Assembly: GCA_902787575.1 (NCBI GenBank)
Contig: CADAGX010000025.1
Location: forward strand, 1 to 51,031
Source: an uncultured Bacteroidales bacterium
GTDB lineage: Bacteria > Bacteroidota > Bacteroidia > Bacteroidales > Bacteroidaceae
DNA length: 51,031 nucleotides
Reading direction: 5' to 3'
Shown here: piece by piece, positions 9,101-16,138 of the stretch
Numbering within the stretch: position 1 is the first letter of the stretch
How the letters are laid out: every line of letters starts with the position of its first letter
Program-made: the position numbers and the translations under genes
The notes under the pieces: generated by a model
What the model saw: the letters and a program-made list of their open reading frames with translations, nothing else
Told to the model about the DNA's origin: nothing
Databases searched by the model: none

Positions 9101-9266
9101 GATGGCTTCGATGACAACCGTGCTGGGCATGATTCCGCTGCTGAGCGATGCCATGTTCGGTAGCATGGCCGTAACTATCATGGGCGGATTGCTCTTTGGC
9201 ACGCTGATAACGCTGATTTTTATTCCCGTTCTCTACGCGTTGTTCTTTGGAATTAAAAAAGATTAA
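6129..9266 (+). CDS. RND-family efflux transporter (AcrB/HAE-1-like)
   Basis: The inner-membrane proton-driven pump of a tripartite exporter, 1045 aa, the usual length for AcrB-type proteins. Helix 1 follows MMDFGKWAFANKRLVYFLVAV. The porter domain shows KLEDPEIKLKIAMVVTVYPG and a D-rich segment typical of the family. A central helix cluster (about residues 335-500) includes GMLVDNAIVIIDGVL, with the paired acidic residues of the proton relay, and PLLGATLIAILSFLPIF. The second half repeats the fold and ends IVKNGIVLMDEISFQLEHG...MTTVLGMIPLL..., about residues 870-1040. Translation starts in an ATGA overlap with the adaptor frame (ATG 6129 or 6132). Substrates cannot be read from the sequence; drugs, bile salts or other toxic amphiphiles are possible. 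A long open frame on the opposite strand (5988-9080) is a codon-bias shadow. Confidence 0.95.
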   Translation: MMDFGKWAFANKRLVYFLVAVLLAGGAFSCYRMSKLEDPEIKLKIAMVVTVYPGASAHQVEMEVTDVLEKQIRTMGDLDNVESYSYNDLSIIQVELRSTISNDEVEQCWDRLRRKVYDAQAKLPSGARTSVTRDDFSAVYGMFYALTGDGLNERELSAYAELMKREVSGLEGVNRVEIYGEQDECIHIRLLQDKMSSLGVMPAEVLSVLNGQNKTSYAGYYDNGDQRVRIAVRDKFQQVDDIRRMLIQGHEKDQLRIEDIAEVEKSTEAPVRNALSYDGQHALGLLVSASSDADVVKVGRAVDKKLENLQHTRFPTGVECHKVFYQPERVRNALGTFVVNLLESVLIVIVVLMFFMGIRSGVIIGVCLVVIVFGSFLLLGHMDGTMQRVSLGSFILAMGMLVDNAIVIIDGVLVDLKAGKPRIEALTDIGRRTALPLLGATLIAILSFLPIFMSPDTAGIYVRDLFIVLAVSLLLSWILALTHVPLMANRLLVSDKTPEKEDNGEVALYDGRTYRILRRLLYFCLGHRWLVTLCMMGLLALAFVGYPHMRQGFFPDMVYNQCYMEYKLPEGTNSTRVKRDLDSIQAYLRTLPEVKHITMSLGGTPGRYNLVRTVPTPSLSYGELIIDFDSPKSLDARLESIQEYLTANYPGAYAKIKKYNLMFKKYPIEVQFQGPDPAVLHALADSARAVMQASGKVCLITTDWEPKIPVLSVDYDQASARAIGLSRNDLSLSLLAAGGGIPIGNFYEGIYSNNIYLKCVNEKGEPVENLQDLQVFSTMPFLMGLASEENLIRLKSGTLTREDLLSELIGTTPLRHVSRDIKVEWEDPVVPRYNGQRMQRVQCTPLAGLETERTRAAIAREIEKIKLPAGYTLRWQGEKAASDRSMKYLFANFPLAIILIIAILIMLFKDYRKPAIIFCCIPMVFVGVVATMLMTGKTFTFVAIVGALGLIGMIVKNGIVLMDEISFQLEHGVEPVTALIESSQSRLRPVMMASMTTVLGMIPLLSDAMFGSMAVTIMGGLLFGTLITLIFIPVLYALFFGIKKD

Positions 9267-10670
9267 ATGAAAGACTCAATGTATAAAGTACAAGGTATAA
9301 GCATAAGGGATGTGGCGCCGTTTGTCGTGTGCTTGCTGCTGGTCCTGCTGAAGGGGAGCGTGGCAGAAGTGTGGGCGCAGGAGACGCTTTCCATCGGTCA
9401 GTGCCGTGAGTTGGCGCTCCGGAACAACAAGGAGAAACAATCGGCTGCACTTTCTACGCAGGCGGCCAGATTTACGATGAAATCCACGCGTGCTATGTTC
9501 TTCCCCAATCTTTCGCTCGTGGGTCTGGGCGTCTATGACTCGGGCGATGGCAGCCAAAGCATTCAAGGTGGTATGCTGCCCGTGGGAAGTGTGGCAACGG
9601 GCAGCTTTGTGCCAGCTGCCGGCAACGTGGCATATTTCCCCGGCCTCGAGTTGGACTATAAGGTGGGTGGCATCTATTCGGGCGGACTGATGCTGAAGCA
9701 GCCGCTTTATATGGGCGGAAAGATACGTGCCGGCTATCAGATGTCTCGCCTTGCCGTGTCGCTCTACGAGCAGGGCGAGCGCATGACGGAGGCGCAGGTG
9801 CTTCAGCGTGCCGACGAGGCGTATGCCAAGGTGGTTCACGCGCAGGAACTTCTGCTCGTGGCTGACAAATATCACGCATTGCTCGAGGAACTGGATAAAA
9901 ACGTGGAGAGTGCTGTGCGCCACGGCCTCCGCATGGAGAACGACCGCCTGAAGGTGCAGGTAAAACTCAGCGAGGTGGAGTTGCAACAGCGTCGTGCGCA
10001 GAACGGAATACGGCTGGCCACGATGAATCTCTGCCACGTTATCGGGCTTCCCTTGAACACGGAGGTGAAAGTCTCGTCGGAGTATCCGTCGGTCGATGAG
10101 GCCCTGACGCTGCAGACGGGCGACGTGTCGGCACGCCCCGAGTTTGCAATGCTCGACTATCAGACGCAGATTGCAAACCAGCAGGTGAAGGCGGTGCGCA
10201 GCGAAATGCTGCCCCAGTTGGCCCTGCTTGCAAAATACGGCTATACGCATGGCATAGAGTTCAATAATCGCACGCTTTTGGACGGTTGGAACTTTGCCGG
10301 CGGAGTAACGTTGAGCATTCCGCTTTACCACTTCGGCGAATATACGAACAAACTGAAGGCGGCAAAGACGAAACTGCAGCAGTCGCAGACGGATATGGCG
10401 AACAAAAAGGAACTGATGTTGCTGGAGTTGGCCAAGGCGGCAAACGGCGTGGACGAATCGCGACTCGAGGTTTCACTCGCGGAGAAGACGCGGCAGCAAG
10501 CCGAAGAAAGCATGAAACTGAGCGGCAAGCAGTACGAGGCCGGCGTGGAGCCGCTGAGCGACTATCTGGAGGCGCAGGCGCTGTGGCAGAAAGCGTGCGA
10601 GGCTGAAGTCGGTGCACACTTCCAACTGTATCTTTCGTCCGTCGAGTATTTGCGGGCTGCAGGAAGATAA
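9267..10670 (+). CDS. TolC-family outer-membrane efflux protein
   Basis: The outer-membrane channel of the RND system, 467 aa, starting immediately after the pump stop codon (no gap). Residues 1-38 hold a signal sequence ending ...VWAQ, followed by ETLSIGQCRELALRNNKE, the characteristic first helix of outer membrane efflux proteins. Two long helical repeats follow, with the second beginning near residue 290 (QTGDVSARPEFAMLDYQ). The C-terminal repeat reads LSGKQYEAGVEPLSDYLEAQ, a hallmark of the family. Gene order regulator, adaptor, pump, channel is standard. The transcript probably ends in the hairpin at 10677-10708. Confidence 0.93.
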   Translation: MKDSMYKVQGISIRDVAPFVVCLLLVLLKGSVAEVWAQETLSIGQCRELALRNNKEKQSAALSTQAARFTMKSTRAMFFPNLSLVGLGVYDSGDGSQSIQGGMLPVGSVATGSFVPAAGNVAYFPGLELDYKVGGIYSGGLMLKQPLYMGGKIRAGYQMSRLAVSLYEQGERMTEAQVLQRADEAYAKVVHAQELLLVADKYHALLEELDKNVESAVRHGLRMENDRLKVQVKLSEVELQQRRAQNGIRLATMNLCHVIGLPLNTEVKVSSEYPSVDEALTLQTGDVSARPEFAMLDYQTQIANQQVKAVRSEMLPQLALLAKYGYTHGIEFNNRTLLDGWNFAGGVTLSIPLYHFGEYTNKLKAAKTKLQQSQTDMANKKELMLLELAKAANGVDESRLEVSLAEKTRQQAEESMKLSGKQYEAGVEPLSDYLEAQALWQKACEAEVGAHFQLYLSSVEYLRAAGR

Positions 10671-10675
10671 AAAAA

Positions 10676-10753
10676 GCTACGTGTCGCAAGACGAAATGCG
10701 ACACGTAGTTTTAGTTCGAGCGACGTGTAGATATTTAAAAACTACACGTCACT
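10676..10753. repeat. 22-bp-period repeat array, locus 2
   Basis: Cores begin at 10676, 10698, 10720 and 10742, each 22 bp apart and alternating in orientation. The first pair forms a perfect 12-bp stem (10677-10688 with 10697-10708), preceded by A-rich and followed by T-rich DNA, so it can end transcription from the channel gene. The last core overlaps the stop codon of the convergent RlpA-like gene (10749-10751). The array fills the whole gap between the two convergent genes. Confidence 0.8.
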
Positions 10754-11132
10754 TTTTTGTTTCCACGCTGTCGCTCTTCGCCTCCACCCGTGTCACCTCC
10801 ACCGGCGTGTGGCCAGCCCGTATGAAATCGAGCTGTGTGGCTGCTGCCCGGCTCAGGTCGATGATGAAACGCTTCGCGAATGGTCCGCGGTCTGTAACCT
10901 TCACAATCACTTCTTTGTCGTTTCGCAGGCTGCGAACCTTGAGCAGTGTGCCAAAAGGCAACCTGCGGTGTGCGCAAGTCATGCTGTCCTTGCGATAGAC
11001 GCCACCGCCAGCCATTCGTCTTCCCTCGAAACGATCTGAATAATACGATGCACGCCCGCGGATGGTGTCTTGTGCAAAAGCACCTGTTGCCACCAGCAGC
11101 ATCACGGCCGTCAGTATGAAAAATTTCTTCAT
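10749..11132 (-). CDS. RlpA-like double-psi beta-barrel protein
   Basis: A small exported protein of 127 aa. A signal peptide (MKKFFILTAVMLLVATGAFAQ) precedes a double-psi beta-barrel domain: GRASYYSDRFEGRRMAGG, then AHRRLPFGTLLKVRSLRN, VKVTDRGPF and IDLSRAAA. The conserved His of 'CAHRRLPFGT', the Asp of 'VTDRGPF' and the 'DLSRAAA' segment match RlpA, a lytic transglycosylase acting on denuded peptidoglycan glycans in some bacteria. It has no SPOR domain and is much shorter than E. coli RlpA, as is usual for single-domain Bacteroidetes members, so enzyme activity is inferred. It is monocistronic, convergent with the efflux operon and divergent from the polysaccharide export pair. Confidence 0.88.
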   Translation of the reverse strand: MKKFFILTAVMLLVATGAFAQDTIRGRASYYSDRFEGRRMAGGGVYRKDSMTCAHRRLPFGTLLKVRSLRNDKEVIVKVTDRGPFAKRFIIDLSRAAATQLDFIRAGHTPVEVTRVEAKSDSVETKK

Positions 11133-11348
11133 TAAAACGTGTTTCGGGAGGTGATACCAGCTGGTTTCGCTCCCTTTTTCGCCGCAAGTTTAGTGCTTTT
11201 GCCTCACATACGCAAGAAATCAAACGTTTTTTTGGACTTGTTAAGATTTTATAAATAAGAAAACATTCCTTCGATGATGGCTTACGGCATGGTAAATCTC
11301 TAAACCGACACCAATAACTCGACAATTCGAAAGAAAAGCATGTTTCCT

Positions 11349-11379
11349 TTTGCATTTCACGCGTTTTTTCGTACCTTTG
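11349..11379 (+). promoter_or_regulatory. Promoter of the polysaccharide export pair
   Basis: TTTG at 11349-11352, a 19-bp spacer, then TACCTTTG at 11372-11379. It lies 20 bp ahead of the ATG at 11400 and inside the longer open frame beginning at 11340, which rules out that longer start. Confidence 0.72.
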
Positions 11380-11399
11380 CCGCAAAATATCGCAAAAGT

Positions 11400-12221
11400 A
11401 TGATTCGTAAAGTCCGACATATTCTTTTATTCTTGTGTGCTGCAGGGCTAATGGCTTCCTGCGTTTCCAACAAGAAAATGATTTATCTGCAAGGTGCCAA
11501 AGACACGTACGCCGTGCCGCAGGAGATTCAGCAAGCCTTTGAAATGACCGTGCAACCAGACGATCAGTTGGCCATTTCTGTGTCCAGCAAACGCCCGGAA
11601 CTGATACAACCATTCAACAATAATACGCTGATTGGCAGTGGCGCTAATTCTATGTCGGGCACAAATACGGCCAACACCACGTCGGGCGTTTCATACTTCC
11701 AGGTGGACAAACAGGGCAACATCGAGTTCCCGATTTTTGGCACGCTGCATGTGGGAGGTCTTACCACGCGCCAGGTGTCAAACCTCGTGCAGAAAAGATT
11801 AATCGACGAGAACTACATCAAGGACGCCGTGGTGAATACCAAGGTGATGAGCTTCAAAGTGACGGTTCTAGGCGATGTGAGGAATCCTGGCATGCAGACT
11901 TATCAGGGCGAACGCCTGACACTTCTGGAGGCTTTGGGTAAGGCCGGCGACCTGACAAACACGGCATTGCGCGAAAATGTGCTTGTCATGCGCGAAGAGA
12001 ACGGCCAGCGTACGGCATACGAAGTGGACTTGCGCAGCCATGAATCTGTGTTTGGCTCACCTGCCTACTATCTCCAGCAAAATGACGTGGTTTATGTGCA
12101 GTCAAACAAGAGCCAGCGAGTGAAAGGAAGTACGGGTTACACGTGGATTTCCGTGGGTAGCACCTTGGTTGGCGTAGCCGTTTCGGTCATCTCGCTGATT
12201 ATCGCAATAAAAAGAAGTTAA
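11400..12221 (+). CDS. Wza-like polysaccharide export lipoprotein
   Basis: An outer-membrane export channel component for capsule or exopolysaccharide, 273 aa from the ATG at 11400. It begins with a lipoprotein signal (MIRKVRHILLFLCAAGLMASC, lipobox ASC). A polysaccharide export domain follows (FEMTVQPDDQLAISVSSK... YFQVDKQGNIEFPIFGTLHV), then an SLBB-type domain (KVTVLGDVRNPGMQTYQGE.. LTLLEALGKAGDL). A C-terminal hydrophobic helix (about 245-268, VGSTLVGVAVSVISLIIAIK) resembles the membrane segment by which Wza forms its outer-membrane pore. It is 9 nt upstream of the Wzc-like kinase, a standard pair. No glycosyltransferases or flippase follow, so the substrate must be made by genes elsewhere. 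Confidence 0.9.
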   Translation: MIRKVRHILLFLCAAGLMASCVSNKKMIYLQGAKDTYAVPQEIQQAFEMTVQPDDQLAISVSSKRPELIQPFNNNTLIGSGANSMSGTNTANTTSGVSYFQVDKQGNIEFPIFGTLHVGGLTTRQVSNLVQKRLIDENYIKDAVVNTKVMSFKVTVLGDVRNPGMQTYQGERLTLLEALGKAGDLTNTALRENVLVMREENGQRTAYEVDLRSHESVFGSPAYYLQQNDVVYVQSNKSQRVKGSTGYTWISVGSTLVGVAVSVISLIIAIKRS

Positions 12222-12230
12222 GTTACACGA

Positions 12231-14636
12231 ATGGAAACAAACCTCAATATGCCCGGCTCTCAGGCGTTGCAGAATGCGGAATCTCAGGAGGGAGAAGCAT
12301 TTTCGCTGCGTGACATCTTGGATATCTTTCTCAATCACTGGAAGTGGTTCCTCTTCTCGGCAATAGTTTGCCTTGCGCTGTCGCAATTGTATCTGGCCAC
12401 CAAGTCGCGAATCTACCAGCGGCAGGCTGTAATCCTCGTTAAGGAAGATGCAAGCACCGGCGGCCGGAAGCAGCCTATCAACACGGATGCTCTGATGCAA
12501 CTGAATGGCGTGATGGGAAACACGAGTGTGAAGAACGAACTCTACATCCTACGTTCTTACCAGCTGATGCAGGAAGTGGTGAAAGACCTGCAGCTCGACA
12601 TTCAATACACCTGCAAGCAGGGACTTCGCACCGTCTCGCTTTACAAGGAACGGCCTTTCACCGTAACGTTCCACGAGGAGATAAAATACGCCACGCAGTT
12701 CAAACTCACCATCAGTAACGCTCGCGAGGGCGTTATCTCGGATGTCCGCTATGGTAAGAAGTTTGAGGAAGTGGAATTCACCAAGACGATTCCTTTCGGA
12801 CAGACGGTGGCAACTCCGTTCGGTAACATCACAATCGAGACAAACGCCAAGACGCTGGAACTCTTCGAAGGCAAGACCATCACCGTGACGCGGCAGACAT
12901 TGGAGACGGCGGCCATCGTAACGTGCAATAAGATTGAAACTTCCGAGATGGACAAGATGAGCACGCTTGTCATCATCACGTGCCAGGACACAAACATACA
13001 GCGGGCAGACGATATTCTCAACTCCATCTTGGAAGCTTACAAGCGCAGTATTGTGAAAAGTAAGAACCAGATGGCGCAAACCACGGCTGAATTCATCGAC
13101 GAACGCATTAAGATAATCAGCGTGGAACTGGGCGAAGTGGAAGGTGAGTTGGCTGACTACAAACAAAAGCACGGGGTGGTGGATGCTAAATCGAGCGCCA
13201 GCGACTTCCTCAACCAAACGTCGATTGCACACCAGCGCACGATACAAGCAGAGAGCCAATACGCAATGCTGCAGTATTTGGTGGATTATATCATGCAAAA
13301 CAGCGAGGGAAATACCCTGATTCCAACTATGGGAGGCATTGCTGATCCAGGTATTATGAACCAGATCAACCTGTACAATCAGCTCATGCTCAAGCGGAAT
13401 GCGATAGCCGAGAACGCGGGAGACGACAGCCCGTCCATTGTGGATATGGAAAGTGACCTGCGGCAGATGCGCACCGCCATCGTGGCATCGCTGAAAGGAT
13501 ACTCGTCGAGCCTAAAACTGCAGGTCGACAAGGCACGGCAGGAGGAGCGCGGACTGACTGGCACACTTGCTTCCTTGCCTCAGAAGGAGAAGGACATGAT
13601 AGACATCAGCCGTCAGCAGGCAATCAAAGAGACGCTCTTCACATTCTTGCTTAACAAACGCGAGGAAACTGCACTTCAGTTGGCTATCACCGAAGCTAAC
13701 ATTAGCATTGTGGAGCATCCCTTTGGCAGCAGCGCGCCTGTGGCACCGAATAAAAAGATGTTCATGTTGGTGGGTTTAATGCTCGGACTTGGACTTCCCT
13801 TCGCGTTCTTCTACATAATGAATATGCTAAACATGGGCGTTCGCGGGCGAAAGGATGTGGAAACATACACCACAATTCCCGTTTTGGGTGAGATACCTCG
13901 CCGCAAGGACGGCTTCGACGATTCGGATATCGTGGTGGACGAAAACGGCGACGATGTGCTGGGCGAGGCGTTCCGCATGCTACGTTTCAGCATGGGCTTC
14001 ATAAATCGGGAAGCACGCGTCATCATGTTTACCAGCACCATGCCGGGCGAAGGAAAAACATTCATCAGCCGGAATTTCTCGGCCACACTTTCGCTGGCGG
14101 GAAAGAAAGTAATTCTCATTGACGCGGATATCCGTAAACGAACTCAAAGCAAACTTTATTCGTCGGGACGTCGGGACGGACTGACTTCCTACCTTAGTGG
14201 TGCAACTTCCGACCTGCAGAGTCTGATTGTTCGCGGGGACAAAGATTACGATTTGGACTTCCTGCCTGCTGGTATTATGCCTCCCAACCCGGCAGAGTTG
14301 CTGATGAGTAAAAAACTTGACGAGTTGATAGAGGAACTGAAGAAGGCTTACGATTATATTGTCATAGATAATGTCCCGGCTCAGGCCGTGGCAGATGCCG
14401 GCATCGTGAACCGCGTAGCCGACCTTACCATCTATGTTATCCGTGAAGGCAAGGTTGACCGTCGTTTCCTTCCCGAGTTGGAACGTCTGCATCAGGAGCA
14501 GCGATTCAAGAATCTGTGCATCATTATCAACGATGCGCACTTGGAGAAGAAGAAATATGGCTACGGCTATGGTTATGGCTACGGTGCCAAGGAGGAGAAG
14601 TCCGGCCGAGGCCTCTCGCGCTTCTTTCGCAAGTAA
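12231..14636 (+). CDS. Wzc-like chain-length determinant / tyrosine autokinase
   Basis: An inner-membrane regulator of polysaccharide assembly, 801 aa. Helix 1 (WKWFLFSAIVCLALSQLYLA, residues about 37-57) begins a Wzz domain; long coiled-coil segments fill about 270-480; helix 2 lies near 508-532. The cytoplasmic C-terminus is a BY-kinase. It has Walker A in STMPGEGKTFISRN (about 602-609), Walker A' VILIDADIRK (about 626-635) and Walker B YIVIDNVPA. A tyrosine cluster near the end (KKYGYGYGYGYGAK), followed by a basic tail, is the autophosphorylation site typical of these kinases. It probably works with the Wza-like protein upstream: phosphorylation cycling would control polymer length and export. 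The transcript ends at the terminator at 14709-14774. Confidence 0.92.
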   Translation: METNLNMPGSQALQNAESQEGEAFSLRDILDIFLNHWKWFLFSAIVCLALSQLYLATKSRIYQRQAVILVKEDASTGGRKQPINTDALMQLNGVMGNTSVKNELYILRSYQLMQEVVKDLQLDIQYTCKQGLRTVSLYKERPFTVTFHEEIKYATQFKLTISNAREGVISDVRYGKKFEEVEFTKTIPFGQTVATPFGNITIETNAKTLELFEGKTITVTRQTLETAAIVTCNKIETSEMDKMSTLVIITCQDTNIQRADDILNSILEAYKRSIVKSKNQMAQTTAEFIDERIKIISVELGEVEGELADYKQKHGVVDAKSSASDFLNQTSIAHQRTIQAESQYAMLQYLVDYIMQNSEGNTLIPTMGGIADPGIMNQINLYNQLMLKRNAIAENAGDDSPSIVDMESDLRQMRTAIVASLKGYSSSLKLQVDKARQEERGLTGTLASLPQKEKDMIDISRQQAIKETLFTFLLNKREETALQLAITEANISIVEHPFGSSAPVAPNKKMFMLVGLMLGLGLPFAFFYIMNMLNMGVRGRKDVETYTTIPVLGEIPRRKDGFDDSDIVVDENGDDVLGEAFRMLRFSMGFINREARVIMFTSTMPGEGKTFISRNFSATLSLAGKKVILIDADIRKRTQSKLYSSGRRDGLTSYLSGATSDLQSLIVRGDKDYDLDFLPAGIMPPNPAELLMSKKLDELIEELKKAYDYIVIDNVPAQAVADAGIVNRVADLTIYVIREGKVDRRFLPELERLHQEQRFKNLCIIINDAHLEKKKYGYGYGYGYGAKEEKSGRGLSRFFRK

Positions 14637-14708
14637 AATTCTGGCTCGTACGAAGTGACGGCTTACGTGTCGATTAGGCGACGCATCCATAACGAAATTT
14701 GACATCTG

Positions 14709-14774
14709 AAGCTGCATTTATCCTTCCTTCATCCCCAAATGTAGGAAAAAGAAGGGCAAATGTAGCTTTTTTTG
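14709..14774 (+). terminator. Terminator after the Wzc-like gene
   Basis: AAGCTGCATTT (14709-14719) pairs with AAATGTAGCTT (14758-14768), with an inner CCTTC/GAAGG pairing (14722-14726 with 14751-14755), followed by a run of T. It lies about 70 bp after the kinase stop codon. Confidence 0.7.
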
Positions 14775-14806
14775 TGCAATAACTTGTCTTGTACGCAAAA
14801 GTTTTG

Positions 14807-14814
14807 TATCTTTG
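14807..14814 (+). promoter_or_regulatory. -7 box ahead of the small outer-membrane barrel gene
   Basis: TATCTTTG at 14807-14814, with a CTTG -33-like box at 14783-14786 (20-bp spacer). It predicts an unusually long leader of about 170 nt before the ATG at 14991. Confidence 0.6.
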
Positions 14815-14821
14815 GCATACA

Positions 14822-14990
14822 GAAATGTGCCCACCATGCTTCGCGAAGCAGAAAGGGACGCCAATGCTGCGATTGCGTAGCGCCGGACTCCGGTGTTGCA
14901 CCCACGCATGAACGGTTGGCAACAAGAGAAAATCATCAACTTTACTGCAGGAGGGTGCCCGGCAGACCTTAAAAAAAACTTATACTACAA
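14822..14990 (+). ncRNA. Long structured 5' leader (candidate regulatory RNA)
   Basis: Predicted leader with several strong consecutive hairpins: the palindrome GCTTCGCGAAGC (about 14839-14850); GCTGCG-ATTG-CGTAGC (14866-14881); GCCGG-ACT-CCGGT (14882-14894); and GTTGC/GCAAC enclosing about 19 nt after that. The final stretch before the ATG is A-rich and unpaired. I do not recognise a known riboswitch class. It could be a regulatory leader, or a small RNA transcribed from the 14807 promoter. The remainder of 14637-14990 is the kinase terminator and the promoter. Confidence 0.4.
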
Positions 14991-15473
14991 ATGAAAAAAG
15001 TTTTCTTGGTTATCGTAGCCATGTTTATGGCCGTGGCTGCAAGCGCTCAGAAGGGTGAAATGTCCGTGGGCGGCAATCTGAATTTCGGAATTGACGACGA
15101 CTACAACAATTTTGGTATCGGTCCCAAATTCCAGTACAGCTTTGCAGAAAAGTGGCGTGGTGAGGCTTCTTTCAACTACTTCCTCAAGAAAGACTATGTC
15201 AGCCAGTGGGAACTGAATCTCAACGTTCACTACATCGTGCCCATTGCCAGCACGAAATTCAATTTCTACCCTCTGGCAGGTCTGACGGTGTGGAACAATC
15301 ATGTTAGCGTGGCTGGTTTCAGCGACAACGACACGAACATTGGTTTCAATCTGGGTGGCGGCTTTGAGTATTACATCACAGACAACTTCAAAGCAAACAT
15401 CGAAGGAAAATATCAGTGGACCGATCCGAACGCTCGTGGCGTCATTTCCATCGGTGCTGCATATGTTTTCTAA
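14991..15473 (+). CDS. Small outer-membrane beta-barrel protein
   Basis: A 160-aa exported barrel. The signal peptide is MKKVFLVIVAMFMAVAASAQ. Alternating hydrophobic/polar strands follow with aromatic girdles: MSVGGNLNFGID, GIGPKFQYSFAEKWRGEASF, WELNLNVHYIVPI, FNFYPLAGLTVWNN, NIGFNLGGGFEYYI and a terminal strand ending in Phe (GVISIGAAYVF), as expected for Bam-inserted barrels. About eight strands fit the OmpX/OmpW-sized class. It belongs to the generic 'porin family / outer membrane beta-barrel' group in Bacteroidetes; the specific function is unknown. It stands alone between its own promoter and a strong terminator. Confidence 0.85.
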   Translation: MKKVFLVIVAMFMAVAASAQKGEMSVGGNLNFGIDDDYNNFGIGPKFQYSFAEKWRGEASFNYFLKKDYVSQWELNLNVHYIVPIASTKFNFYPLAGLTVWNNHVSVAGFSDNDTNIGFNLGGGFEYYITDNFKANIEGKYQWTDPNARGVISIGAAYVF

Positions 15474-15499
15474 GCAAACCGACTGAGGTATAACAAATG

Positions 15500-15539
15500 G
15501 TGCGAGGTGCTTTCTCAGAAAGTACCTCGCACTCTTTTT
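15500..15539 (+). terminator. Terminator of the outer-membrane barrel gene
   Basis: GTGCGAGGT (15500-15508) pairs with ACCTCGCAC (15524-15532), extended inward by GCTTTCT/AGAAAGT, then TCTTTTT. It is a strong intrinsic terminator 26 bp after the stop. Confidence 0.85.
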
Positions 15540-15642
15540 CACGCCACGTGTAGTGTCGCTTCACGCCACACGTAGTTTTGCTTCACGCGACGTGTAGTTT
15601 TTCGTCATGCCACGCGTCGCATTTTTCCTGTCCCCGTGTCGC
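15540..15642. repeat. 22-bp-period repeat array, locus 3
   Basis: Cores start at 15543, 15565, 15587, 15609 and 15631, each 22 bp apart (GCCACGTGTAGT, GCCACACGTAGT, GCGACGTGTAGT, GCCACGCGTCGC, TCCCCGTGTCGC). Units often begin CACGC. The array begins directly after the T-run of the terminator and ends 4 bp before the stop codon of the convergent phosphodiesterase gene. Confidence 0.82.
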
Positions 15643-15646
15643 AGTT

Positions 15647-16138
15647 TCAGCGGGGAATTTCGATGACTTCCAAATCACGGAAGGCACCGTCATCGGCCGT
15701 GAATCGTACGAGCGTTCGCACCTGATGCCACCCTTGCAGCCCGGCGGCGCCTGGGTTGATGTGCAGCAGGCCGAGTTGCTTGTCGAACTCCACCTTCAGG
15801 ATATGACTGTGCCCGCTGATGAAAAGTTTGGGTGGGCGAGCGAAGAGCAACGGGCGGATGTGCGGCTCGTAGCGGCCCGGATAACCACCGATGTGTGTCA
15901 TCAGCACGTCGGCGCCCTCACACGTCCAGCGTAGCCGCTCCTTGTAGAGTCGACGGAGGTCGCCGCCGTCGCAGTTGCCACATACGGCACGGAAGGTGCG
16001 GAATGCACTCAGCCGCTCAGCAACCTCCGTGGAGCCGATGTCCCCGGCGTGCCAAATCTCGTCGCACTCCTCGAAATACGTCAGGTAGCGGTCGTCCCAG
16101 TAGGAATGCGTGTCACTCAGAAGTCCGATGCGTTTCAT
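15647..16138 (-). CDS. YfcE/MJ0936-type metallophosphoesterase
   Basis: A cytoplasmic two-metal phosphodiesterase, 163 aa, the normal length for the YfcE/MJ0936 family. All metal motifs are visible: SDTH (residues 8-11), HAGDIG (about 30-35), GNCD (about 54-57), a His in LMTHIGG (about 80), and GHSH (about 109-112). Physiological substrates of the family are uncertain. The start overlaps the MATE transporter stop by 4 bp (ATGA), so it is the second gene of that transcript and translationally coupled. Confidence 0.9.
   Translation of the reverse strand: MKRIGLLSDTHSYWDDRYLTYFEECDEIWHAGDIGSTEVAERLSAFRTFRAVCGNCDGGDLRRLYKERLRWTCEGADVLMTHIGGYPGRYEPHIRPLLFARPPKLFISGHSHILKVEFDKQLGLLHINPGAAGLQGWHQVRTLVRFTADDGAFRDLEVIEIPR

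Noticed and set aside
11185-11192. TAAACTTG as the promoter of the RlpA-like gene
   Set aside because: It mismatches the TAnnTTTG core and lacks a -33 box; too weak to list as a feature.
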